Positions 45,360 to 53,806 of a stretch of DNA of 64,000 bases are shown here, piece by piece. The notes under the pieces were generated by a model, which saw nothing but the letters and a program-made list of their open reading frames with translations, made no database searches and had not been told where the DNA came from. The DNA lies in contig JAFDEK010000003.1 of NCBI GenBank assembly GCA_019310385.1, positions 1 to 64,000 on the forward strand. Direction: 5' to 3'. Position numbers and translations under genes: made by a program. The DNA is from Deltaproteobacteria bacterium. Its GTDB lineage: Bacteria > Myxococcota_A > UBA9160 > UBA4427. Position 1 is the first letter of the stretch. Each line of letters begins with the position of its first letter.

Positions 45360-46589
45360 TTGGCCAGGGACAGGACGCAGCGCGCTGTCGAGGAAGGGGC
45401 CGGGCCCGATTGGCAATCCCTCGACCTCTTTGCCCCCACGCCAGAGCACGCCTTGCTGGCCGAGACCCTGCGCGAGTTCGTCGAGCGCGAGGTCGAGGGG
45501 CAGGCGGCCGAGCATGATCGGGACGAGCGCTTCAACCACGCGCTCTTCCGCCGGGCTGGCGAGCTGGGGCTGCTCGGTGTCACGGTGCCCGAGGCCCATG
45601 GCGGCGCCGGGATGGATGCCATCGCGGCGGTTCAGGTCTTCGAGGCCCTGTCGACCTCAGATCCTGGCTTCGGCCTGGCGGTGCTCGCCCACGCGATCCT
45701 CTTCACACAGAATCTCGCGGTGAACGGCAACGACGAGCAGCGCGGGCGGGTACTCCCCAAGGCGACGAGCGGCGAGTGGATCGGCGGCCTGTGCATGACC
45801 GAGCCCGAGGTGGGAACCGACGTGCTCGCCATGCGCACGCGCGCCGTGCGCGAGGGCGAGGTCTATCGCCTCAGCGGCACCAAGACCTTCATCACCAACG
45901 GCGGCATCGACGAAGAGACCCTGGGCGATGTCTTCATCGTGTATGCCACGACGGGTGAGCGGGAGATCAGCTCCTTCCTGGTGGAGAAGGGGATGGAGGG
46001 CTTCCAGCTCGGGCAGAAGTGGTCCGACAAGCTCGGCATGCGGGCCTCCTTTACCGCCGAGCTCGTCTTCGACGGTGTCCCCGTCCCGTTCGCCAACCGC
46101 CTGGGCGAGGAGGGGGAGGGCACCCTCCACATGATGCGCAACCTCGAGATCGAGCGGCTCACCCTGGCGGCCCAGGCCTTGGGAATCGCCCAGCGCTGTC
46201 TCGCGGTGATGATCGACTACGCAAACGAGCGCAAGGCCTTCGGCCGGCCCATTCGCGACTTCGGCCAGATCCAGCGCTACATCGCCGAGACCTTCGCCGA
46301 GTATCGGGCCGCCCGTAGCTATGTCTACGACACGGCGCGCCGGCTCTCCCTCTCGGCCACGGGCCAGCGGGTCGACGCCGACGCCACCAAGCTCTTCGCC
46401 GCCCAGGTGGGCAAGCGCGCCGCCGACGCTGCCATCCAGGTGCTCGGGGGCAACGGCTACATGGGCGAGTACGTGGTGCAGCGCCTGTGGCGCGACGCCA
46501 AGCTCCTCGAGATCGGCGGCGGCACCCTCGAGGCCCACCACAAGAACCTCAGCAAAGATCTCTGCCGCGATCCCTCGATCATCGGCTGA
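45360..46589 (+). CDS. acyl-CoA dehydrogenase (isovaleryl/short-chain type)
   Basis: FAD-dependent dehydrogenase of 409 residues. TTG 45360 is preceded by GGGAGGG. Motifs: GLLGVTVPEAHGGAGMDAIA, CMTEPEVGTDVLAMRTRA (FAD contact), KTFITNGG, and MMRNLEIERLTLAAQALGIAQ, where the Glu is the likely base as in isovaleryl-CoA dehydrogenase. It ends with RKAFGRPIRDFGQIQ and QVLGGNGYMGEYVVQRLWRD. Chain specificity cannot be fixed by eye. It stands alone and is followed by a terminator-like hairpin. Confidence 0.9.
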   Translation: MARDRTQRAVEEGAGPDWQSLDLFAPTPEHALLAETLREFVEREVEGQAAEHDRDERFNHALFRRAGELGLLGVTVPEAHGGAGMDAIAAVQVFEALSTSDPGFGLAVLAHAILFTQNLAVNGNDEQRGRVLPKATSGEWIGGLCMTEPEVGTDVLAMRTRAVREGEVYRLSGTKTFITNGGIDEETLGDVFIVYATTGEREISSFLVEKGMEGFQLGQKWSDKLGMRASFTAELVFDGVPVPFANRLGEEGEGTLHMMRNLEIERLTLAAQALGIAQRCLAVMIDYANERKAFGRPIRDFGQIQRYIAETFAEYRAARSYVYDTARRLSLSATGQRVDADATKLFAAQVGKRAADAAIQVLGGNGYMGEYVVQRLWRDAKLLEIGGGTLEAHHKNLSKDLCRDPSIIG

Positions 46590-46616
46590 GCGCGCTCGGC
46601 GCAGCCCGAACGAATA

Positions 46617-46644
46617 CGCCCCGCCCGGAAACCCGGACGGGGCG
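46617..46644. terminator. bidirectional terminator-like hairpin
   Basis: CGCCCCGCCCGG (46617-46628) pairs with CCGGACGGGGCG (46633-46644) with one mismatch and an AAAC loop. It lies between the convergent acyl-CoA dehydrogenase and aldolase genes. There is no T-run on either side. Confidence 0.6.
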
Positions 46645-46670
46645 CGGTAGTACGCACGCGCGCTGATGGA

Positions 46671-47591
46671 TCAGCCCGCGTTCTCGTAGATGTCCATCAC
46701 CGTGTGGAGCAGCTCGATGGCCTCGGTCTTGGGGCGCTGGAAGGAGTTGCGGCCCATGATGGATCCGAAGGAGCCGCCCTCGGCGAGGCCGCGGATCTCC
46801 TCCAGCACGTCGTCGGTGCCCTTGGCGGCGCCGCCCGAGAAGATCACGATGCGCCGGCCGTTGAAGGCGCTCTGCACCACGTGCTGCACCCGCTCGGCCA
46901 GGCTGCCGATCGGGATGCCCTCGGCCTCGTAGACCTTGCGTGCGGCGTCGAGCTCGATGTTGCCGGCCGGCGGCTTCACCTTGACCACGTGGGCGCCGAG
47001 CTGGCAGGCGATCTGGGCCGCGTAGGCGGCGACGTCGACGGCGGTCTCGCCCTCCTTCGAGAGGCCCGAGCCGCGCGGGTAGGACCACACCACCACGGCG
47101 AGGCCCACGGCCTTGGCCTCTTCGGCCAGCTCGCGCAGCTCCATGTACATCTCGTTGCGCTCGGCGGAGCCGGGGTAGATGGTGAAGCCGATGGCCGCGC
47201 AGCCGAGGCGCAGTGCGTCGCCGACGGAGCCTGTCACCGCCGGCTTCGGGTCCGAGGAGCCGAAGAGACAGTCGCTGTTGTTGAGCTTGAGGATGGTGGG
47301 GATCTTGCCCGCGTACTCCCGGGCGCCCGCTTCCAGGAAACCCAGGGGCGCCGCGTAGGCGTTGCAGCCGGCGTCGATGGCGAGCTGGTAGTGGAAGGTG
47401 GGATCGTAGCCGGCGGGATTCTTGGCGAAGGATCGCGCCGGGCCGTGCTCGAACCCCTGGTCCACGGGCAGGATCACCATCTTGCCGGTACCGGCGAGGC
47501 GGCCGCTCTCGAGCATCCAGCGCAGGTTCTTGAGGGTGCCGGGCGAATCGGATCCGTACCAGCTGAGGATCTCGTCGACACGCTTGGACAT
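46671..47591 (-). CDS. class I fructose-bisphosphate aldolase (DhnA/FbaB type)
   Basis: Schiff-base aldolase of 306 residues. Characteristic sequence: MVILPVDQGFEHGPARSF (substrate phosphate region), LKLNNSDCLFGSSDPKP, YPGSAERNEM, VVVWSYPRGSGLS, the lysine strand AHVVKVKPPAGN, and RRIVIFSGGAAKGTDD with MGRNSFQRPK, which bind the second phosphate. It is of the archaeal-type/FbaB group rather than the eukaryotic class I. ATG 47591 has AAGGAG eight bases upstream. A related transaldolase-like or LsrF-like reaction is less likely. Confidence 0.9.
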   Translation of the reverse strand: MSKRVDEILSWYGSDSPGTLKNLRWMLESGRLAGTGKMVILPVDQGFEHGPARSFAKNPAGYDPTFHYQLAIDAGCNAYAAPLGFLEAGAREYAGKIPTILKLNNSDCLFGSSDPKPAVTGSVGDALRLGCAAIGFTIYPGSAERNEMYMELRELAEEAKAVGLAVVVWSYPRGSGLSKEGETAVDVAAYAAQIACQLGAHVVKVKPPAGNIELDAARKVYEAEGIPIGSLAERVQHVVQSAFNGRRIVIFSGGAAKGTDDVLEEIRGLAEGGSFGSIMGRNSFQRPKTEAIELLHTVMDIYENAG

Positions 47592-47824
47592 GGGGGTCAC
47601 TCCTTCCTTCGGTCTGGGGGTCTGAATAGGTACCGCAGAAAGGGTGCCCGTGGGGGGTGGGGAGGCGAGATGCCTCGCATCCGAGCTCGAGCTGGGCGGG
47701 CGGCTAGGTTTGAGGTATCTAAAGCCCGGCCAACCCCCATTGATCGCGGGAGCTCGGGCGGCCCACGGCTGGCGAGCTCACCGCCCAGCCAACCCGAAGG
47801 GTTGGCCGTGCAGGAAATCCAAGC

Positions 47825-49441
47825 ATGACGGCCTCTGAGCCGCCTACCTCCGCCCGCGTGCTGGCGCGCGAAGTGGAGCGGCGTCGCACCTTCGCGATCA
47901 TCTCCCACCCCGACGCGGGCAAGACCACCCTGACCGAGAAGCTGCTGCTCTTCGGCGGAGCCCTGCGCGAGGCCGGCGCCGTGCGCGCCCGGCGTGCGAA
48001 CCGCCACGCGGCCAGCGACTGGCTCGAGCTCGAGAAGCAGCGCGGCATCTCGGTGAGCAGCTCGGTCATGCACTTCGAGCACGAGGGCTTCCGGGTCAAC
48101 ATCCTCGACACCCCCGGCCACAAGGACTTCAGCGAGGACACCGCCGATAGCGCCGTCATGCTCATCGATGCGGCCAAGGGAGTGGAGCCCCAGACCCGCA
48201 AGCTCTTCGAGGTCTGCCGCATGCGCGGCATCCCCATCTTCACCTTCGTGAACAAGATGGACCGCATGGGCCGCGAACCCCTCGATCTGATGGGCGAGAT
48301 CGAGGAGGTGCTGGGCATCGATGCCGTGCCGGTCAACTGGCCGGTGGGCGCTGGCAAGGATTTCCGCGGCGTCTACGACCGGGTACAGGGGAAGCTCATG
48401 CTCTTCTCCGGCGGCGAGCACGGCAAGAAGCTGCTCGACCAGACCGACATCGAAGGCGCCCTGGGCAGCGAAGCCGTCAGCGAGGCTCTGGGCGTTTTTG
48501 CCCGGGAGGTCGAGGAAAGCCTCGAGCTGCTGGACGGTGCCGGCGCGGCCTTCGACCTCGAAAAGGTGCAGGCGGGCACCCAGACGCCCATGTTCTTCGG
48601 CAGCGCGCTCACCAACTTCGGCGTGCTGCCCTTCCTGGAGCGTTTTCTCCAGCTGGCGCCCCACCCGGGTGCCCGGCCCTCGGATCGCGGGCCCATCGAT
48701 CCCGTCGACCACGGCTTTTCGGGCTTCGTTTTCAAGATCCAGGCGAACATGGATCCCGACCACCGGGACCGCATCGCCTTCTTGCGCGTTTGCTCGGGGC
48801 GCTTTGCCAAGGGGGCCAGCTCGACCCACGTCCGCACGGGCAAGACGCTGCGCCTCGCCAACTCCACCCTGCTCATGGGCAAGGAGCGGGAGGAGGTCGA
48901 GGAGGCCTATCCGGGCGATGTGGTGGGGCTCTTCGATCCCGGTGTCTTTCGCATCGGCGACACGGTGAGCGACGAAGGCGGCTTCGCCTACGCGGGCATT
49001 CCGAGCTTCTCCCCCGAGTGCTTCGCCCGGGTCGAGGTGGCGGCGGTGCTCAAACGCAAGGCCCTCGAGAAGGGCCTCGAGCAGCTGGTCCAGGAGGGTG
49101 CCGTGCAGCTCTTCACCGAGCCGGGGGCCGGCAGCGCGAGCATGTACCTCGGCGCCATGGGTCAGCTGCAGTTCGACGTCATGAGCCATCGGCTGAAGGG
49201 CGAGTACGGCGTCGAGCTCAGCCTCACCCCCATGGACTTCAAGCTCGCGCGCTGGCCCCAGGGCGAATTCGACCCGGAGATCTTCCGCTACTCCGAGCGC
49301 ATCAAGGTGGTGGAGGATCGCGACGGACGCCCCGTGCTCCTCGCAAAGGGGGACTGGGATCTCGACCGCGTGGTGCAGAAGCACCCGGAGCTGCGCCTCT
49401 CCGAAACCGCGAACCCCGCTCTGCTGGAAGCGAGCCACTAA
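47825..49441 (+). CDS. prfC: peptide chain release factor 3
   Basis: Translational GTPase of 538 residues that recycles RF1 and RF2 after peptide release. GTPase motifs: ISHPDAGKTTLTEKLLL (G1), RGISVSSSVMHFEHEG (G2), DTPGHKDFSEDT (G3) and NKMDRMGREPLDL (G4). Domain II and III sequences follow, including VFKIQANMDPDHRDRIAFLR and VGLFDPGVFRIGDTVSD. The length matches E. coli RF3. The CPBP protease gene begins directly after the TAA stop. Confidence 0.96.
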   Translation: MTASEPPTSARVLAREVERRRTFAIISHPDAGKTTLTEKLLLFGGALREAGAVRARRANRHAASDWLELEKQRGISVSSSVMHFEHEGFRVNILDTPGHKDFSEDTADSAVMLIDAAKGVEPQTRKLFEVCRMRGIPIFTFVNKMDRMGREPLDLMGEIEEVLGIDAVPVNWPVGAGKDFRGVYDRVQGKLMLFSGGEHGKKLLDQTDIEGALGSEAVSEALGVFAREVEESLELLDGAGAAFDLEKVQAGTQTPMFFGSALTNFGVLPFLERFLQLAPHPGARPSDRGPIDPVDHGFSGFVFKIQANMDPDHRDRIAFLRVCSGRFAKGASSTHVRTGKTLRLANSTLLMGKEREEVEEAYPGDVVGLFDPGVFRIGDTVSDEGGFAYAGIPSFSPECFARVEVAAVLKRKALEKGLEQLVQEGAVQLFTEPGAGSASMYLGAMGQLQFDVMSHRLKGEYGVELSLTPMDFKLARWPQGEFDPEIFRYSERIKVVEDRDGRPVLLAKGDWDLDRVVQKHPELRLSETANPALLEASH

Positions 49442-50155
49442 TTGCCGAGCCTGGGCTCGGTGCTGGGCCGACACTTCTCGGGCCGCATCGATGCCTTCAC
49501 GAGCGCGGTGCTGGTGTTTCCGCTCTTCCTCACCTACCAGATCGGAATCCTGCTGAGCGGGGGCGGCGGCCGCAACGGAGTCGACTTCACCACCAGCGCT
49601 CTCATCGAGCTCAGCCGCCGGGACCCCACCACCTACCTGTTGGTAATGATCGGCGCCTCCCTCGCCTACGCGGCCGCCATCGCGGGACTTCGCCGCGGAG
49701 GGCGCTTCCACTTGCGGGCCTTTGTCCCCATGCTGCTGGAGTCCGGGATCTACGCCTTCTTCATGAGTTCGGCCATTTTCCTCATCATGGAGCGCTCGGC
49801 AGAGCTGATCCCCGAGCTGGCCCTGGCTGCGCGCGATGCGGTAGAGCGGGTGGTCATTTCGAGTGGTGCCGGCTTCCACGAGGAGCTGATCTTCCGGGTC
49901 GTGCTACTGGGCGGGCTCGCGTGGCTGCTCCGGGTGCCCCTCGGCACGACTCTCGGCTGGGTCGCTGCGCTCCTGGTCTCGTCGTTGCTCTTCGCCGCCG
50001 TCCACCACCTCGGTCCCTACGCAGAGCCCTTCTCCGGTGGGGCCTTCGTCTACCGCAGCATCGCGGGTGCGCTCTTCGGCGTGCTCTACCGGGTGCGAGG
50101 CTTCGCGGTCGCGGCGTGGACCCACGCACTCTATGACCTCCTGGTGCTGACTTGA
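49442..50155 (+). CDS. CPBP-family intramembrane metalloprotease
   Basis: Membrane protein of 237 residues with about six helices. The family's active-site motifs are present: EExxR in GFHEELIFRVVLLGG, a second His in LLFAAVHHLGPYAEP and a third motif FAVAAWTHALYDLLVL. Members cleave prenylated or other membrane substrates, or serve in bacteriocin resistance. The start is TTG 49442 directly after the prfC stop, so it is probably coupled to prfC; no separate promoter is apparent. Confidence 0.82.
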   Translation: MPSLGSVLGRHFSGRIDAFTSAVLVFPLFLTYQIGILLSGGGGRNGVDFTTSALIELSRRDPTTYLLVMIGASLAYAAAIAGLRRGGRFHLRAFVPMLLESGIYAFFMSSAIFLIMERSAELIPELALAARDAVERVVISSGAGFHEELIFRVVLLGGLAWLLRVPLGTTLGWVAALLVSSLLFAAVHHLGPYAEPFSGGAFVYRSIAGALFGVLYRVRGFAVAAWTHALYDLLVLT

Positions 50156-50328
50156 TCGTGCTGACCTGACGCTGCTCGCCTGAGTCATCGATGGCTCGAG
50201 GCTCGCTGGCACGAGTCGAAGCGCTTCAGCCCGTGGCATGTACGGACGATCTGTATGATCGATCGCTCGCATCCGCAGATCACAATGCTGAGTAGGAAAG
50301 GCACTTCCGATCTTTGCGCTCGATTTTG

Positions 50329-50357
50329 TTGACGCTTTCTTCTGCGGGTGATATACG
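50329..50357 (+). promoter_or_regulatory. sigma-70-type promoter for the histone H1-like gene
   Basis: TTGACG (50329-50334) and TATACG (50352-50357) are exactly 17 bases apart, in an AT-rich island of otherwise GC-rich DNA. The promoter lies in the 347-base non-coding stretch 50156-50502; the predicted leader of about 140 bases contains several short inverted repeats such as GGCTC/GAGCC. Nothing else is recognised there. Confidence 0.65.
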
Positions 50358-50502
50358 GGAACTTGAGAGTTGAAGACAATTCGGCTCGGAGCCGTCGGCC
50401 AGGTCGGCCGGTGGGTCCTTCGAGTCGTCGAGAACTCGACAGTAGGACTCGATTTCGAGTCTTTACAGTGAGTGAAGAAAGTGAAGAAAGGGGGGATGTA
50501 GA

Positions 50503-50727
50503 ATGGCCGCCAGAAAGAAGAAGAAGGTCGCGAAGAAGAAGGCCACGCGAAAGAAGGCCACGCGCAAGAAGGCCGGTCGCAAGAAGGCCGGTCGAAAGAA
50601 GGCTGGAAAGAAGAAGGCCACGCGAAAGAAGAAGGCCTCGAAGAAGAAGGCCACGCGGAAGAAGAAGTCCTCCAAGAAGAAGGCCACGCGCAAGAAGAAG
50701 ACGAGCCGCAAGAAGGCCGCTCGCTGA
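50503..50727 (+). CDS. histone H1-like Lys/Arg-rich DNA-binding protein
   Basis: Protein of 74 residues, of which 35 are Lys and 10 Arg, with Ala, Thr, Gly and Ser making up nearly all the rest. It is built from short repeats such as ATRKK, AGRKK and ASKKK, as in histone H1 C-terminal tails and bacterial AlgP/Hc1-like proteins. It probably binds and condenses DNA without a fold of its own. The ATG is preceded by GGGGGG about nine bases upstream. It has its own promoter and a strong hairpin after the stop, so it is monocistronic and possibly highly expressed. Confidence 0.85.
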   Translation: MAARKKKKVAKKKATRKKATRKKAGRKKAGRKKAGKKKATRKKKASKKKATRKKKSSKKKATRKKKTSRKKAAR

Positions 50728-50757
50728 TCGGGAGCTCGGGCGAATCCGCCCGATCGC

Positions 50758-50795
50758 GTATATCGCGCGCCGGCGGGCGTCGGCGCGCGATGTAC
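50758..50795 (+). terminator. strong hairpin after the H1-like gene
   Basis: ATCGCGCGCCG (50762-50772) pairs perfectly with CGGCGCGCGAT (50781-50791) around an eight-base loop. Four more pairs outside, one of them G-T, extend the stem to 15 base pairs. A smaller CGGGCG/CGCCCG hairpin precedes it at about 50738-50752. There is no T-run. Confidence 0.65.
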
Positions 50796-50817
50796 GCTCC
50801 CTCGTTGTCCGTTCCTC

Positions 50818-51897
50818 TTGATCGCACCAGGCTCCTCAGCGTCCCGAATCCGACGGGCTCCGCGCAGCGCGATTCTTGTCGCTGCGGCGTCCGCCTTTGC
50901 CTTGCTGCTCCCCGCCCTGGCTCTACATGCGGGCGAGTCCGGATCCGTCGAGGAGTCAGAGGCCGACGAGGGGTGGGAGTACGAGGAGTGGGTCTACGAG
51001 GAGGACGCGGAGCCGGGCGCAGAGGAAGCCGAAGAATCCGAGGCCGCAGCCACCTCGAATCCTCCCTACCAGGAGTTCTGGGTCAGCCTCGGGCTGCGAT
51101 ACGACGATAGCCGCACGGTCCGGCAGGATCTCGTCCCGCGCAGCCAGGGCCTCGTCATCGATACGCGCGCGAGCGCCTTCGACGAGCGGACTCTGGGAGG
51201 GCATCGCTACCGCACCCTCGGCAACTTTCAGGCCGATACGACGCTGGACGACCTGGACCTGAGCTACCAGGTCCTCTCGGCCTTCACCGGTCCGGTCTTC
51301 GACCTCGCGCCAGACACCCGGCTGCACGCTTCTCTGGGCGGGGAGGTCTCCTTCTACGGCGGCAGCTTCTTCTCCGGCCTGGCCGCCCTGTACCTCAGTG
51401 CGGAGAGCATCGAGGAGAGCTGGCTCAGCGCCTACGAGCTCGCGATCGGGGTCGAGCGCATCGATGACACCTTTCTGACCGGAGCCGACGCGGTGTGGGG
51501 AAGCCTGTGGGCGACCTTCGCAACCCACCAGCTACTGGCGGAGGTCGACCATCTCGACCTGACTCCCGGCGTCTCCTACTACTACGCGGACGAGGAGCGC
51601 TTGCGATACGCACAGGCCGAGCTCACGCTCCGCTACGGCGGCCCCTTTCACGAGCGGCTGAGCGGGACCCTGTGGTTGACGGGCTGGCGGCGCTGGTACG
51701 TGGGCTCCGAGGTCGGCGTCGAGGGCGATCGCCGCGACTGGTTCCTCGACGTGGGGGCGGGCGTCACCGTGTGGGAGCTTCTGCTCAGCCAGCTCGCTCT
51801 GGAGCTGATCTACGAGTACGAGCAGAACTGGTCCAACGACTCCTTCGAGGACAACCGCGGACATTCCATCGGCTTCCTCTTCCACTGGGGCTTCTGA
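50818..51897 (+). CDS. outer-membrane beta-barrel protein with acidic N-terminal region
   Basis: Protein of 359 residues. A signal peptide (SAILVAAASAFALLLPALALHA) is followed by a strongly acidic stretch of about 45 residues rich in Glu, Trp and Tyr (EGWEYEEWVYEEDAEPG). The rest consists of amphipathic strands (FWVSLGLRYDDSRTV, DLSYQVLSAFTGPVFDL, LEVDHLDLTPGVSYYY-like) and ends FHWGF with terminal Phe, as in outer-membrane barrels. The start TTG 50818 lacks a good ribosome site and is uncertain. The acidic linker could bind cations or a basic partner. The family is unknown to me. Confidence 0.7.
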   Translation: MIAPGSSASRIRRAPRSAILVAAASAFALLLPALALHAGESGSVEESEADEGWEYEEWVYEEDAEPGAEEAEESEAAATSNPPYQEFWVSLGLRYDDSRTVRQDLVPRSQGLVIDTRASAFDERTLGGHRYRTLGNFQADTTLDDLDLSYQVLSAFTGPVFDLAPDTRLHASLGGEVSFYGGSFFSGLAALYLSAESIEESWLSAYELAIGVERIDDTFLTGADAVWGSLWATFATHQLLAEVDHLDLTPGVSYYYADEERLRYAQAELTLRYGGPFHERLSGTLWLTGWRRWYVGSEVGVEGDRRDWFLDVGAGVTVWELLLSQLALELIYEYEQNWSNDSFEDNRGHSIGFLFHWGF

Positions 51898-51912
51898 TCG
51901 GCGGGGGCGCGA

Positions 51913-51937
51913 GGGGCGCCGTTCGTGCTGGCGCCCC
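51913..51937. terminator. bidirectional terminator-like hairpin
   Basis: GGGGCGCC (51913-51920) and GGCGCCCC (51930-51937) form a perfect eight-pair stem around a nine-base loop. It fills the short gap between the convergent barrel and SPFH genes. Confidence 0.6.
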
Positions 51938-51940
51938 GGG

Positions 51941-52498
51941 TCACTCGAAGCGCGAAGCGGCCTGCGGCTTGTCGAGAATCAGCCGCAGGGGGCGGGCCTT
52001 CACGAGATTGATCAGGCTGATGCCGACGATCTCGATGCCCCACTCCTCCATGGGGTCGGCGATCTCTGCGCGAATCTGTTCGGGCAGGCATTCGCTCAGC
52101 TCCTTGTAGTGCATCTCCGGGATGCAGCGGCCCGCCGCCGAGCAGATCTCGTTGGAGAGGGTCTCCACCGGATCGTGGATGCTGACGTACATGCTCATCA
52201 GGTCCCGAATCCGGTATTTGATTCCGAGGGAGAGCGTCACCGGGTTGCCGTCCGCGGTGGTGTGGGTCTGGAGCTCGGTCTCCGTGACCTCGATGTTGGT
52301 CTCGTTGACGTTGATCTCGCCGACCACGGGCCAGAAGATGTGGAGCCCGGTGCCGAAGACTCCGTTGTGGCTGGTGAGGAGCGCCGTGGCGTTGCCGAAG
52401 CGACAGCGCACGCCCTGCTCCCAGTCGCGCACGATGCGCACTGGCCAGAAGCGATAGAGCCATTCGAAAACTTGCGTGAGAAATTCGCCGACAGTCAC
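51941..52498 (-). CDS. SPFH/band 7 domain protein
   Basis: Protein of 185 residues from GTG 52498. The N-terminal region (FLTQVFEWLYRFWPVRIVR) is hydrophobic and probably lies at the membrane. The band 7 core follows: EQGVRCRFGNATALL, GLHIFWPVVGEINVNETNIE, THTTADGNPVTLSLGIKYRI and EEWGIEIVGISLINLVKA. It is shorter than HflC or stomatin because the coiled-coil tail is missing. Such proteins organise membrane microdomains or regulate proteases. No NfeD or FtsH partner is nearby. Confidence 0.82.
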   Translation of the reverse strand: MTVGEFLTQVFEWLYRFWPVRIVRDWEQGVRCRFGNATALLTSHNGVFGTGLHIFWPVVGEINVNETNIEVTETELQTHTTADGNPVTLSLGIKYRIRDLMSMYVSIHDPVETLSNEICSAAGRCIPEMHYKELSECLPEQIRAEIADPMEEWGIEIVGISLINLVKARPLRLILDKPQAASRFE

Positions 52499-52732
52499 TC
52501 TTTATCCGCCTCAGCTGGTCGATTCGACCGTCTACACCCGTCAATGACCCCTATATGAAAGCACGACGGCCCCGAGTCGAGAAGCGAAATCTCGTCGCCG
52601 CGCCGACTTGTCCCCATGGGGCAGTAGCCCGGCTCCGGCAGCTCCGTGAGAGCCGCGTTTGTCGGCCGGCCCCCGGGTAGAGGTGATATTCTGGTCCGCG
52701 TGGGGGCAGGTGGCGGGAGGAGCGCTGGCTCG

Positions 52733-53806
52733 ATGGGGCTGTCGAATTCGAGAACCGGAGCTTCCGGGCCCGGGCGGCGGAGCAGCCTTCTGGGTGGAGG
52801 AACTCCGAGGTTGGGGCCGAGTGCAGGGCTGCTCGGGGCGGCGTTGCTTCTCGGGGCGACCCAGCCTGCCATGAGCGAGGACGTCTGGAGCTACGATTTC
52901 TCGGGCCAGGTCTACGAGGGTCTCCCGAACTCGGACTTCGCACAGCCCCGCGACCTCGAGTTCGCGCCGGACGGGAAGCTCTGGATTCTGACCGCCGTCC
53001 CTTCGCCGGGGGACGACATCTGGATCTATGACCCCGTCGGCGAGTCCTACGAGACGCTTCCGGGCTCGGATTTCATCGATGCGCGGGATATCGAATTTGC
53101 CGCCGACGGCACCCTGTGGATCCTCGACAACTCCGCTGGAACGGACGACGACGTCTGGTACTACGACTTCGCCGGGGAGTCTTACGAGACCCTTCCGAGC
53201 TCCTATTTCCCGGATCCCCGCGACCTCGAGTTCGCGGCGGACGGCACGCTCTGGATCCTCGAGAACGCCGCGGGGACGGACGAGGACATCTGGTACTACG
53301 ACTTCGGCGGTGAGTTCTACGACACCCTACCCGACTCCTACTTCCCGGATCCCCGGGATATCGAGATCGCCTCCGACGGTTCCATGTGGATCCTCGAGAA
53401 CGCCGCGGGGACGGACGAGGACATCTGGCGCTACGATTTCGGCGGGGAATTCTACGAGACGCTGCCAGACTCCGGGTTTCCGGAGCCCCGCGACATCGAC
53501 TTCGCGGGGGACGACACCCTCTGGATTCTCGAGAATGTCGGCGGAGTGAGCGAGGAGATCTGGCACTACGACTCCGTGCTGGAGGAGTATGCCACGCTCG
53601 CGGACTCCTACTTCGAAGACCCCCTCACCCTCGAGTTCGCATCGGACGGCAAGCTGTGGATCCTCGACGCGGCCGCGAGCGCCGCGCTTCCCGGGCTTTC
53701 CATTCCGGCTGTGCTGCTGTTGGCGGCCGCCCTTGGCGGCCTGGCGCTCCGGCGGCTCCGGCCGCCCGTCTTCGGCGGGCCGGGCGTCACTCGATCTCGA
53801 CGCTGA
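52733..53806 (+). CDS. exported tandem-repeat propeller protein with C-terminal sorting-like tail
   Basis: Protein of 357 residues. ATG 52733 follows GGGAGGAG and a signal peptide runs to about ATQPAMS. The mature part contains six tandem repeats of about 48 residues, each with the pattern W-Y-D followed by YETLP, a SYFPDPRDLEFA strand and DGTLWILENAAGTDEDI. The phase resembles NHL/SMP-30 propeller blades. The third to fifth repeats are nearly identical, implying recent duplication. The end has LPGLSIPAVLLLAAALGGLA then ALRRLRPP, like a variant exosortase or rhombosortase tail, but 18 residues follow the basic cluster. The stop overlaps the convergent pseudogene by 20 bases. Confidence 0.72.
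   Translation: MGLSNSRTGASGPGRRSSLLGGGTPRLGPSAGLLGAALLLGATQPAMSEDVWSYDFSGQVYEGLPNSDFAQPRDLEFAPDGKLWILTAVPSPGDDIWIYDPVGESYETLPGSDFIDARDIEFAADGTLWILDNSAGTDDDVWYYDFAGESYETLPSSYFPDPRDLEFAADGTLWILENAAGTDEDIWYYDFGGEFYDTLPDSYFPDPRDIEIASDGSMWILENAAGTDEDIWRYDFGGEFYETLPDSGFPEPRDIDFAGDDTLWILENVGGVSEEIWHYDSVLEEYATLADSYFEDPLTLEFASDGKLWILDAAASAALPGLSIPAVLLLAAALGGLALRRLRPPVFGGPGVTRSRR

Noticed and set aside
47597..49879. Long open frame on the minus strand opposite prfC
   Set aside because: It is antisense to an unmistakable release factor 3 gene and has His/Glu/Gly-rich composition typical of antisense frames in GC-rich DNA.
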